From: an uncultured Prevotella sp.
Lineage (GTDB): Bacteria > Bacteroidota > Bacteroidia > Bacteroidales > Bacteroidaceae
Assembly (NCBI GenBank): GCA_900556795.1
Contig: USQD01000076.1
Span: 1 to 8,170, forward strand
Length of the DNA: 8,170 bases
Reading direction: 5' to 3'
Positions within the stretch are counted from its first letter, which is position 1, and every line of letters begins with the position of its first letter. Both the position numbers and the translations under genes were made by a program. Shown one piece after another: positions 1-7,099 of this stretch. The notes beneath the pieces were generated by a model. The model saw only the letters and a list, made by a program, of their open reading frames with translations. It was not told where the DNA came from and ran no database searches.

Positions 1-72
1 TTTTTTCAAGCAGAAGACGGCATACGAGATTCCGAAACGTGACTGGAGTTCAGACGTGTGCTCTTCCGATCT
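1..72. other. Illumina TruSeq P7/index adapter left on the contig end (artefact)
   Basis: This is synthetic DNA. Positions 7-30 match the Illumina P7 flow-cell primer, 31-38 (TCCGAAAC) are the index region, and 39-72 match the TruSeq read-2 adapter ending in GCTCTTCCGATCT. Read on the other strand the index is GTTTCGGA, which I recall as TruSeq LT adapter index 21. The six T at 1-6 are the complement of the poly-A commonly called after a sequencer runs off the adapter end. The natural sequence therefore starts at 73. Nothing upstream of it, including the GTG at 56 that opens a reading frame, should be interpreted biologically. Confidence 0.98.
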
Positions 73-838
73 CACTATCCTCGACTTCTTCGCTGGCTCA
101 GGCACCACTCTCCATGCAACGATGCAATTGAACTCAGAAGACGGCGGTCATCGCAAATGTATCTTAGTGACCAACAACGAGAATAACATCTGCGAGAAAG
201 TAACTTACGAGAGAAACAAACGAGTCATTAATGGTTATACGAACCAGAAGGGTGAAGAAGTCCCTGGCTTGACTCACAATAATCTTCGTTATTATAAAAC
301 GGAGTTTGTGCCTCGTGACCAAAGCAGCAGTAAGAGTCATCGAGCATTGATGGCTTCTCTCGTTGACCTCCTCTGCATCAAGAACAATATCTATCAAGAG
401 CAAGAAACATTTGGAGGCAAGAAATTTAAGAAGAACGTATTGCGCTATTTTAAGGATGAGGCTGGACAGATGCTTGTTGTCCTCGACGAGCGTGTAGTCA
501 GTATTATCATTCCGATGATAGCTGAGGTTGCGACTAGGCAGAATCCTTTGAAGGTTTATGTTTATAGTGATGGCGCATACGCTTATGAGGACGAATTCCA
601 TAAAGTCATGCCTGTTATAGAACTGTGTGCCATGCCAGATGCTTTCTTGCAAGCTTTAGAAGGTGGAACGGATATTCTGCCAAAGCAAAAGTATAGTGAG
701 GCTATGATGAAAGAGTTTCAGCAAAACGAGGCACTCGCCATGCAAAACGAGGAGGTTGTGAAAGAAGCTCTCAGCGATGACTATGATTATGTGTTGAAGG
801 AGAAAGAAGATAATGTTACTAATGACATAATAGACTAA
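73..838 (+). CDS. Site-specific DNA-methyltransferase (adenine-N6, beta class, type III Mod-like), C-terminal part; 5' truncated
   Basis: Probably transfers a methyl group from S-adenosylmethionine to adenine in a specific DNA site, protecting self DNA. The visible part begins with motif I, the SAM-binding loop [12 protein letters not shown], followed about 25 residues later by ILVTNNEN and then the [13 protein letters not shown] stretch usual in Mod proteins. In beta-class enzymes motif I lies C-terminal to the catalytic DPPY motif. The missing N-terminal part therefore carries the catalytic motif and probably much of the recognition region. The last 150 or so residues are less conserved and end in an acidic tail. 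The frame continues upstream into the adapter, so the start codon and length are unknown, and this is an assembly truncation rather than a pseudogene. The gene is first in the visible operon, 13 nt before the helicase. The class call is firm; a type III versus other beta-class assignment is inferred from the Res-like neighbour. Confidence 0.88.
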
Positions 839-846
839 GGAGGTAA
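836..846 (+). promoter_or_regulatory. Near-perfect Shine-Dalgarno site for the helicase gene
   Basis: TAAGGAGGT at 836-844 is complementary to the usual 3' end of bacterial 16S rRNA. Its first three bases are the stop codon of the methyltransferase gene. Eight nt separate GGAGG (839-843) from the ATG at 852, which fixes that start. The overlap with the stop codon suggests translational coupling. Confidence 0.75.
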
Positions 847-851
847 CGAAG

Positions 852-3224
852 ATGATAGAACTACGAGATTACCAGAAAAAGGCGGTGCGTGAACTGAAAC
901 AGAAGATGATTGACATGCTCAATGATTCTGAAGACCGTCAAAAGTTGATATTCAAGGCTCCAACAGGAGCAGGAAAGACGGTGATGGTGAGTACCTTGCT
1001 GGATGAGCTGACTCGTGACCTACCTATGAATGGGCAGTGCCGATATTCTCGTGTAGCATGGGTTTGGATTGCTCCAAACAAGTTGCATCAGCAGAGTTAT
1101 CGCTCCATGCGCAATTTCTTTAGTGAACGAAGGTCGTTGCGTCCTGTTATGTTTGATGAGTGTGATCATGTGGATGGTCTGCATCCTGGCGATGTACTCT
1201 TTTTAAACTGGGAGAGCATCAATAAGGATAATGCCGTTATGATACGTGACAATGAGCAGAACCGCACGCTCTACGAACTGATACGGAAGACCAAGATAGA
1301 GCAGCATCTGCCAGTGGTGGTTATCATAGACGAGGAACACATGTTTGCCGGACGTAATGCCAAGAAAAGCGAGATGGTATTGCAAGCTATCCAGCCACAC
1401 ATAGAACTTCGTGTATCAGCAACGCCAGTCACCCAAAGCTATCATGCAGTTCTTGTGAAACGCCAAGATGTAATCAATGAAGAGATGATTAAGAAGGGCA
1501 TAGAACTGAATCCGAATGTAAGGAGCAGTAAGGAACAGTCGGAGCTGACGGTGAACCAGCGTCTCTTGAAGAAGGCTCTCGAAAAGCGAAAGGAACTGGC
1601 TGAGGCTTACAAGGAATATGGCATCAATCCGTTGTTGCTCATTCAGTTGCCTAACGATAGCAGCGAATCTATGTCGTCGAAGGACAAGACCATCGCCGAG
1701 GAGATGCAAGCCTACTTAGAACAGGTTTGCGACATAAGCGTGGCAAATGGCAGGTTGGCTGTATGGCTATCAAAAGATAAATCGCCCAATCTTCAGAATA
1801 TCACTCATTCTGATGATATTACCGAGGTGTTGCTGTTCAAGCAGGCCATAGCCTTGGGATGGGATTGTCCTCGTGCATCCGTCCTTCTGATATTCAGAGA
1901 ATTGCAGAGCATGACTTTTACCACTCAGACCGTGGGACGAATACTCCGAATGCCAGAGCAGCATTTTTATAAGAACGACATTCTGAACTACGGTTATGTT
2001 TATACCGACCTTGCGGCAGACATGATTAATATTGTGGGAGATGACATGAACTATATCAGCACCCTCTACGCCAATCGCAAGAAAGACTTGCCGAACATCA
2101 CGCTCCGTTCCTATTATACGGATAAGCATGGGGCAACAAGAAACCGCTTGGGCTCCCAGTTCCGCAGCATCTTCTATAAGACGATGGAACGGGAATGGGA
2201 ACAAAACCCGTTGTTGCTCTTCTCTGCAGAAGATTTCTTTGAGGATGATGGTGAGGCTGAGGATGCTGACGAGACGAAAAAAAAGGAGGCAGACATGGAT
2301 GCCAAAATCAAGTTGAATCGCTACAATGCCAAGCGACATGGCGTGCAGACCGATGTATCAAGAATCTTGGTGGCAATCCCGAAGGATACCCCATTGACGG
2401 GTGATTCGGGCATTGTGGAGATAACAGACAAGGCAAGGCTGGCTCTGAATGCATCAGAATTGCAAAATCTCTTTACGCTGTTCTGCCGTAAGAATGTGGG
2501 TGGTTTCTCCAAATTTGACAGTACGCCCGTCTTGCAAGGAGCCATCGAGAGTGCCTTGGAGGAATACCTGCAAGTCTTTTCGATGGATGTGCCTAAGGTG
2601 GTGCTCTATCATCAGAACCGTCCGCGCTTCGAGGAATTGATACGCAAGGCGTTGGTTACCTACGAGGCTACGCTGAAGAGAAATGCCAAGGAGGTGTCGA
2701 TGGAATATCTGCAGTCTGTATGGCAAGTTCCGGAGACTCGTCTCTATAATGCGGCAATGGTGAAAACCACGGAAGGCGAAATCTTCAACCATGCCTTGTA
2801 TCCTTATTTTGAGCAGATTACGGCATCGAGACCCGAGCAAGAATTTGCACGTTGGTTGGATGACAAGATGGAATATGTGGAGTGGTGGTACAAGAATGGA
2901 GACGAGGGAAAACAGCATTTCTCCGTGCCTTATACGGATTCAGGGAGTAGAAAACGTTGTTTCTATGTGGATTTCATCGTCAGATTGAAGTCGGGTACCA
3001 TCTGTCTCTTCGACACCAAAACCAAGGGCAGCGATGCGGATGCGCCAGAAAAGAACAATGCCCTCTTGGATTACATCTCCAGTTATCAATCTACAGGCAA
3101 GAAGATTGTGGGTGGCGTGCTCATCAAAGACGAGGGCACGAGCAACTGGTATTATCCTGGAGGCGTTATCGAGAACACTGACAATATAGATGGGTGGTCG
3201 GCATTGCATCTGGAAGCCCTATAA
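852..3224 (+). CDS. DEAD/DEAH-box helicase with C-terminal PD-(D/E)xK nuclease (type III restriction Res-like)
   Basis: Predicted ATP-driven DNA translocase and endonuclease, the restriction partner of the upstream methyltransferase. Superfamily 2 motifs are in order: LRDYQ near residue 4, Walker A APTGAGKT at 36-43, motif Ia around WIAPNKL (72-78), Walker B DEEH at 160-163, motif III SATP at 189-192, GWDCPRA at 336-342, and motif VI QTVGRILRMPE at 359-369 with its arginines. The C-terminus holds a nuclease core: E664 in EQEFARWL, D707 in YVDFIV, and D721-T-K723 in FDTKTKG. This matches the D...(D/E)xK pattern of type III Res subunits. At 790 residues it is somewhat shorter than classical EcoP1I/EcoP15I Res. 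An acidic and lysine-rich linker (about residues 457-480) separates the helicase part from the rest and is encoded by an A8 run. The ATG at 852 has a strong ribosome-binding site. I see no frameshift or missing catalytic residue. Confidence 0.9.
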   Translation: MIELRDYQKKAVRELKQKMIDMLNDSEDRQKLIFKAPTGAGKTVMVSTLLDELTRDLPMNGQCRYSRVAWVWIAPNKLHQQSYRSMRNFFSERRSLRPVMFDECDHVDGLHPGDVLFLNWESINKDNAVMIRDNEQNRTLYELIRKTKIEQHLPVVVIIDEEHMFAGRNAKKSEMVLQAIQPHIELRVSATPVTQSYHAVLVKRQDVINEEMIKKGIELNPNVRSSKEQSELTVNQRLLKKALEKRKELAEAYKEYGINPLLLIQLPNDSSESMSSKDKTIAEEMQAYLEQVCDISVANGRLAVWLSKDKSPNLQNITHSDDITEVLLFKQAIALGWDCPRASVLLIFRELQSMTFTTQTVGRILRMPEQHFYKNDILNYGYVYTDLAADMINIVGDDMNYISTLYANRKKDLPNITLRSYYTDKHGATRNRLGSQFRSIFYKTMEREWEQNPLLLFSAEDFFEDDGEAEDADETKKKEADMDAKIKLNRYNAKRHGVQTDVSRILVAIPKDTPLTGDSGIVEITDKARLALNASELQNLFTLFCRKNVGGFSKFDSTPVLQGAIESALEEYLQVFSMDVPKVVLYHQNRPRFEELIRKALVTYEATLKRNAKEVSMEYLQSVWQVPETRLYNAAMVKTTEGEIFNHALYPYFEQITASRPEQEFARWLDDKMEYVEWWYKNGDEGKQHFSVPYTDSGSRKRCFYVDFIVRLKSGTICLFDTKTKGSDADAPEKNNALLDYISSYQSTGKKIVGGVLIKDEGTSNWYYPGGVIENTDNIDGWSALHLEAL
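2277..2297 (+). promoter_or_regulatory. A8 homopolymer followed by an in-frame internal GGAGG-ATG (possible slippage site / internal translation start)
   Basis: Eight A at 2277-2284 are followed directly by GGAGG (2285-2289) and, 5 nt later, by an ATG at 2295. That ATG is in frame (codon 482) within the helicase-nuclease gene. Initiation there would give a protein of about 309 residues containing the whole nuclease domain without the helicase motifs. The codons AAA AAA AAG also form a slippery heptamer (A AAA AAG). Either use is an inference; the codons for K-K-K-E-A could produce this by chance. Confidence 0.3.
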
Positions 3225-3254
3225 TATAATAAGGTAATCATATATAATAAGGTA
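3224..3254 (+). repeat. 13-bp direct repeat upstream of the small-protein start
   Basis: ATATAATAAGGTA occurs at 3224-3236 and again at 3242-3254, an 18-nt period. The second copy runs into the ATG at 3254. Each copy contains AAGG, a weak ribosome-binding core, and only the second sits at a usable distance from a start codon. It looks like a local tandem duplication of the translation initiation region. Confidence 0.7.
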
Positions 3255-3478
3255 TGAAGAAAAGCTTGGACAGAACATTCCTGAACTATGGAATCAGGCA
3301 GGAAGACATGCAACTCATAGAGAGTGCATGCCAATCGGAGGGTATAGATGCGGAATGGCTCAAGGATTATATCCTCAAGCCTTTCCATGAAGAGCGTAAT
3401 AACCAGAATGAGTCAAGTCTTGAGGAAAAGAAGGTGACGAAAATACTCAAGAAGGCTCTCAAAGAAATTAAGAAGTAA
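3254..3478 (+). CDS. Small conserved-looking protein within a DNA-modification operon (74 aa), unknown function
   Basis: A 74-residue soluble protein with no signal peptide or membrane segment. The first half looks helical, with an MQLIESACQSEGIDAEWLKDYIL segment; a polar linker follows, and the last 18 residues are lysine-rich (EEKKVTKILKKALKEIKK), suggesting a basic amphipathic helix that could bind nucleic acid or a partner. Its stop overlaps the ATG of the next gene in a TAATG junction, so it is probably translationally coupled to the DndD-like ATPase and made in proportion to it. I recall a protein family named 'DNA modification system-associated small protein' with similar size and position between helicase and ATPase genes. 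This one fits by length, context and the acidic-cysteine-helix opening, but I could not check it. An adaptor between the nuclease and the ATPase is the most reasonable guess. Confidence 0.75.
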   Translation: MKKSLDRTFLNYGIRQEDMQLIESACQSEGIDAEWLKDYILKPFHEERNNQNESSLEEKKVTKILKKALKEIKK

Positions 3479-5493
3479 TGAAACTGAAGCGTATCTACAT
3501 AGAGAATTATAAGACCTACAGAAAGTTGGACTTAAACTTAGAGGTAACGAGCGACCGTCCCATCATCTTGATAGGTGGTGCCAATGGTTGTGGAAAAACT
3601 ACGCTCTTCGATGCCATCTATTCTGCACTCTATGGTTTGAAGATATCCAACAAACGACAGTTTGAGGAAATCTTCAATTCGGGGGTAAAGAACGAGAGCG
3701 GTATAGAAGGAAAGACCATCATGCTGGAGATTACTTTCTCTGGGATGGTTTTGGGGCAAGAAACGCCTTATCGGTTGTGTCGTGCCTATCGGTTTGTGGA
3801 TGGCAAGATACAGGAGAGCAACGTGCTCAATATGAATGGTAACAGTTATCCTTACGGTTCAGGTTCCACAGCTATCCAACGTAGCAACAATGAAGCGATA
3901 GTCAATAAGATTATCTCTGCCAATCTGCCTGCTGAATTGAGCAACTATTTCCTCTTTGATGCTATGAAGACTTCCGACCTCGTGAAGGAAGAACAAATCA
4001 ACAAGCTCATCATGAAGAACATCAATTCGGTGATGGGTTTCAATAAATACACTCAGTTGCAAAATGCAGCCTCGGCTTATCTTGATGAGAAGAAGGCGGA
4101 ACGCTTGGAGAACGAAAACCTGCGTGCCGAATACTTGAAACTGACCAAACAGAAGGTGGAGATGGAAAGGGATGTGGCAAGTCTGATCGATGCCTATAAC
4201 CAGGCATTGAACTATGCCAATGATCATAAGCTGCAGTATGAGCAACTGAAGGAGGGACGGAACTCGGATGATGTGATTCGTGACAAAATGCGCCAGATAG
4301 AGGAGAGCATCAACAGTTACTATCAGAAGGAGAAGGAATACAGACAGGATGCCGAGGCTATCTCCAAAGATTTAGAGTGGAAAGTAATCATGCCAAAGGT
4401 TGCCAATAGCATTAGTACCGAGGTGGAACTTATTCTGAACGAGAAGGAGGTGGTGGCTTCTGCAAGGGGTAATATCCTCAATGACCAACAGATAGAAAAG
4501 GTTACCCAGGATGTAATACGATTGCTTAAGGAGAAATACCCGCAGGTAGGCGAGGTTTCTATTGCCGAGATTATTAAAGAAATCAAATGTGAGCAAGACA
4601 ACAGCGATGATTATAATGATAAATATGGTTTTCTGAGTGATGCTGATGTCAATGTGTTGAGAAACCTGGTTCAGCAATCATATTCCAATCCTTATCTTTC
4701 GCTGGATGAGAGACGTGAAAGCTTAAACTTAGAGTTGGCGGATATTCCAAAGAAACAGGAACAATTGGAAGAATATAAACGCGCCTTGACTGGTCACGAT
4801 TACAGCATCATCGAACTCTATGAAAAAAATGACAGGAAGATAGAGGAATTGAAGGCAAAAATCGTGGAACAGAAGAATGCTATCAAGGAAATGGAGAGGA
4901 AGATTTCTACTTACGATTATGATATGCCACAAGTGCCAGATCCTCAGTATGATATGTTATGCAAACTGCCAGGTTTCTTCAAGTCGCTTTCCTGTAAGTT
5001 ACTCAAGTCGAAGAAGGCAAGTATCGAGCGTATGATGAAGGAGCAGTTGAACATCAACTTGGTGATTTATGCTGGTTACATCGGTAGGGTAGAGCTTTCG
5101 GCAGATGATTCGGAGGAAATCTCGTTCAAGATATTCCACAAGAATGGTAATGAAATTTATCTGAGTCAGCTGAATGCTGGTGCCAAGCAAACTGTGATGC
5201 AGGTGTTACTGAAAGTCCTGTATGAACTGGGTGATTACGACCCTCCTGTAATGATAGATACTGTAATGGGTGTTCTTGACAAGGAGAGTCGTGAAGTTAT
5301 CATCAACCGTTATTTCCCGGATTTGGCTCATCAAACCATCCTGTTAAGTACTGATACGGAAATAACAACAGAGACTGATTTCAAGAAGATAGTGGCTTAT
5401 GTGGCAAGAACTTATACTTTGCATAGAGACCAGGAAAGGCAGTGTACTACTGTCAGCGATGATTACTTTGGATTACAAACTTACGAATTCTAG
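3478..5493 (+). CDS. DndD-like SMC/Rad50-type ATPase
   Basis: A 671-residue ABC-class ATPase of the SMC/Rad50 type, closest in pattern to DndD of DNA phosphorothioation systems. The N-terminus, MKLKRIYIENYKTY, leads to Walker A GANGCGKT (34-41) and then LFDAIYSALYG, matching the DndD pattern IGGxNGxGKTTLLDAIxxALYG. A FLFDAMK segment at 159-164 takes the place of the DndD FFFDGEK segment. Two predicted coiled-coil arms run roughly from 202 to 299 and 414 to 478. I see no CxxC zinc hook between them. The C-terminal lobe has the signature-like LSQLNAGAKQ (562-571) and Walker B VMIDTVMGVLD (591-601). The T after the Walker B aspartate, where most ABC proteins have E, is also usual in DndD (IDTPLGRLD), although the following P is V here. 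The role is probably ATP-dependent DNA binding or sensing with the translocase encoded next. The start ATG overlaps the previous stop; the gene ends with two stops in a row (TAG TAG, 5491-5496). Confidence 0.85.
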   Translation: MKLKRIYIENYKTYRKLDLNLEVTSDRPIILIGGANGCGKTTLFDAIYSALYGLKISNKRQFEEIFNSGVKNESGIEGKTIMLEITFSGMVLGQETPYRLCRAYRFVDGKIQESNVLNMNGNSYPYGSGSTAIQRSNNEAIVNKIISANLPAELSNYFLFDAMKTSDLVKEEQINKLIMKNINSVMGFNKYTQLQNAASAYLDEKKAERLENENLRAEYLKLTKQKVEMERDVASLIDAYNQALNYANDHKLQYEQLKEGRNSDDVIRDKMRQIEESINSYYQKEKEYRQDAEAISKDLEWKVIMPKVANSISTEVELILNEKEVVASARGNILNDQQIEKVTQDVIRLLKEKYPQVGEVSIAEIIKEIKCEQDNSDDYNDKYGFLSDADVNVLRNLVQQSYSNPYLSLDERRESLNLELADIPKKQEQLEEYKRALTGHDYSIIELYEKNDRKIEELKAKIVEQKNAIKEMERKISTYDYDMPQVPDPQYDMLCKLPGFFKSLSCKLLKSKKASIERMMKEQLNINLVIYAGYIGRVELSADDSEEISFKIFHKNGNEIYLSQLNAGAKQTVMQVLLKVLYELGDYDPPVMIDTVMGVLDKESREVIINRYFPDLAHQTILLSTDTEITTETDFKKIVAYVARTYTLHRDQERQCTTVSDDYFGLQTYEF

Positions 5494-5498
5494 TAGAA

Positions 5499-7097
5499 AT
5501 GAATGTACAAGATATAAAACTTGAGGGAATGAGAATTCTGGAAGGAACTCATGATTTGCTTGAAGAAGTGAAATATGCTATCGAGCAGAAACTGAACCTT
5601 TCGGATTACTCAGATATGGTTCGCCCTGTAGTATTGAACTTTACTACGGTTATGCGAATCTGTCTTCTTGTTGGATTGAGCGATAAGACACCAAGAAGTA
5701 AGTCAAAGGTAGAGGAACTTCAAACCTCAGCTGGTATGCAGCCATTGGGTGGTTCTTTCTTCACCAAGTCAAATATAAAGGAGGTCTTCGTGGCTCTTAT
5801 CAAGATGCGTTATAGTGATATTGATGCCGACTGGCAGAATTCTACTTTTCTGAGCAAGGTGCTTTTTAGCGAAATGATGAGGGGTAAGAGTATCTTGATG
5901 GAAGAAGGAGGTATTGATGAATGGCTGCACTTCTCTCCGTTGAGAGGTGGAAAGTCGTTGATGGATATTCCTGAGTTGAATCTTTATATCGGTCAGTATG
6001 AGGATGGAATGGATGCGGCTTTAGACATCAACAGTACTGCTATTTCAAATACACAGATATTGATAGCAGGAACTACTGGTTCGGGTAAGTCAAACTTATT
6101 AGCTGTCCTCATCAATCAAATCAGAATGGCATCGGCTGATACCTACTATCCTGTCAACTTTCTCTTGTTCGATTACAAGGGGGAGTTCTCTGATCCAGTC
6201 CATGCCGATTGGCTGTCGAAGTTTGAGACCGATTCCTCTGCCATCTTGAATCCGATGGAGAAGCCTTTGCCGTTTACTCCGTTCAAGGACTTTACTGGCA
6301 GACCTGTCAATGAAATCCACCTGTATTCCACGACCTTGGCAAATGCCATCTGTGCTATATCTTCCGCTAAGATTGGTGCTTTGATGGATAACAGACTGAG
6401 CGAAGCTATCATCAATGCCTACAAGGCGAAGAACCAGAAACCAATCACCTTTCAGGAAGTTTTTGATCATTATACGATGTTGATGCCCGAGAAGAAACAG
6501 GGTGATATGGATAGTGTAAAATCAGTCTTAAACCAGTTGATTCTGAATAATATTTTTGCAGAGGAAGACAAGGTAGATTTGGTGAAAGGTTGTTATATTA
6601 TCAACTTAGGAAAGTTTGACAAGGAAGGTATCATGGCAAAGGCTATCGTATATTTCGTGACATCGAAGTTGAACAATATCTATGAGCAACTGCCTCCACA
6701 GGCAAAGAATGAGGACAGGGTGGAACTACGCCATTTCACCATCATCGATGAGGCTCACTATATGCTTGGTTTCGAAAACAAGCCTTTACAGAACTTGATA
6801 GCTGTGGGTAGAAACAAGGGTATGAGCATCATCCTTGCTACACAGAATATGGATTCGTTTAAGAAAGCCTCTTTTGATTTCTATGCCAATGCCCAATATC
6901 CTCTCATTATGAAGCAACAGCAACAGAATGATGGAGTGTTGAAAGATTTGTTTGGTGTGAGTGGTATGGCTCTGCAGGAGCTGAAGCAAGCTATTGCTGG
7001 TTTGCAGAAGGGTGAACTGATAACCAAGGATACTCAGGCTATGACCCTCGGCATCGGCAAACATTGGAAGAAAATTAAGGTTACTCATCTTATTTGA
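5499..7097 (+). CDS. Fusion of a DndE-like N-terminal domain to a HerA/FtsK-like translocase ATPase
   Basis: A 532-residue cytoplasmic protein. Residues about 30-135 resemble the small protein DndE: LNFTTVMRICLLVGLSDKTP matches the DndE region usually written TPNILCRLALCLSL..P; PLGGSFFTKSNIKEVFVALI matches its FxRYTLxGExDxLFxALL region; FSEMMRGKSIL matches its xAHINRGVxLL end. After residue 175 comes a RecA-fold ATPase of the HerA (DUF87) type: Walker A GTTGSGKS (191-198), DYKGEF at 225-230, Walker B IIDEAH with D417 and E418, a possible arginine finger in GRNKG (R438), and the sensor ATQN (447-450). HerA relatives form hexamers that pump DNA. DndE is a DNA-binding protein of the phosphorothioation complex, so the fusion plausibly loads the pump on DNA. 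The gene starts 5 nt after the DndD-like gene without an obvious Shine-Dalgarno site, as is usual in Bacteroidota. The ATPase call is firm; the DndE likeness is by eye. Confidence 0.8.
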   Translation: MNVQDIKLEGMRILEGTHDLLEEVKYAIEQKLNLSDYSDMVRPVVLNFTTVMRICLLVGLSDKTPRSKSKVEELQTSAGMQPLGGSFFTKSNIKEVFVALIKMRYSDIDADWQNSTFLSKVLFSEMMRGKSILMEEGGIDEWLHFSPLRGGKSLMDIPELNLYIGQYEDGMDAALDINSTAISNTQILIAGTTGSGKSNLLAVLINQIRMASADTYYPVNFLLFDYKGEFSDPVHADWLSKFETDSSAILNPMEKPLPFTPFKDFTGRPVNEIHLYSTTLANAICAISSAKIGALMDNRLSEAIINAYKAKNQKPITFQEVFDHYTMLMPEKKQGDMDSVKSVLNQLILNNIFAEEDKVDLVKGCYIINLGKFDKEGIMAKAIVYFVTSKLNNIYEQLPPQAKNEDRVELRHFTIIDEAHYMLGFENKPLQNLIAVGRNKGMSIILATQNMDSFKKASFDFYANAQYPLIMKQQQQNDGVLKDLFGVSGMALQELKQAIAGLQKGELITKDTQAMTLGIGKHWKKIKVTHLI

Positions 7098-7099
7098 TA

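Noticed and set aside
56..72. GTG start for the methyltransferase at 56
   Set aside because: These bases belong to the Illumina adapter; the frame merely reads through it.
164..652. Long minus-strand open frame opposite the methyltransferase (and similar ones opposite the helicase, DndD-like and HerA-like genes)
   Set aside because: They are antisense to genes with clear conserved motifs, show no domain pattern and have no ribosome-binding site; they are shadows.
2128..2316. Plus-strand 62-residue frame inside the helicase gene
   Set aside because: Out-of-frame overlap with low-complexity arginine/serine content; only relevant as the landing frame if the A8 tract slips.
3220..3248. TATAAT hexamers before the small-protein gene as a sigma70 promoter
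   Set aside because: Bacteroidota promoters use a different -7 element (TAnnTTTG), no good -35 element is present, and the gap is only 29 nt inside an operon.
7094..7099. TTG start for the SBD-like gene
   Set aside because: An ATG two codons later lies just after the upstream stop and is the more likely start.
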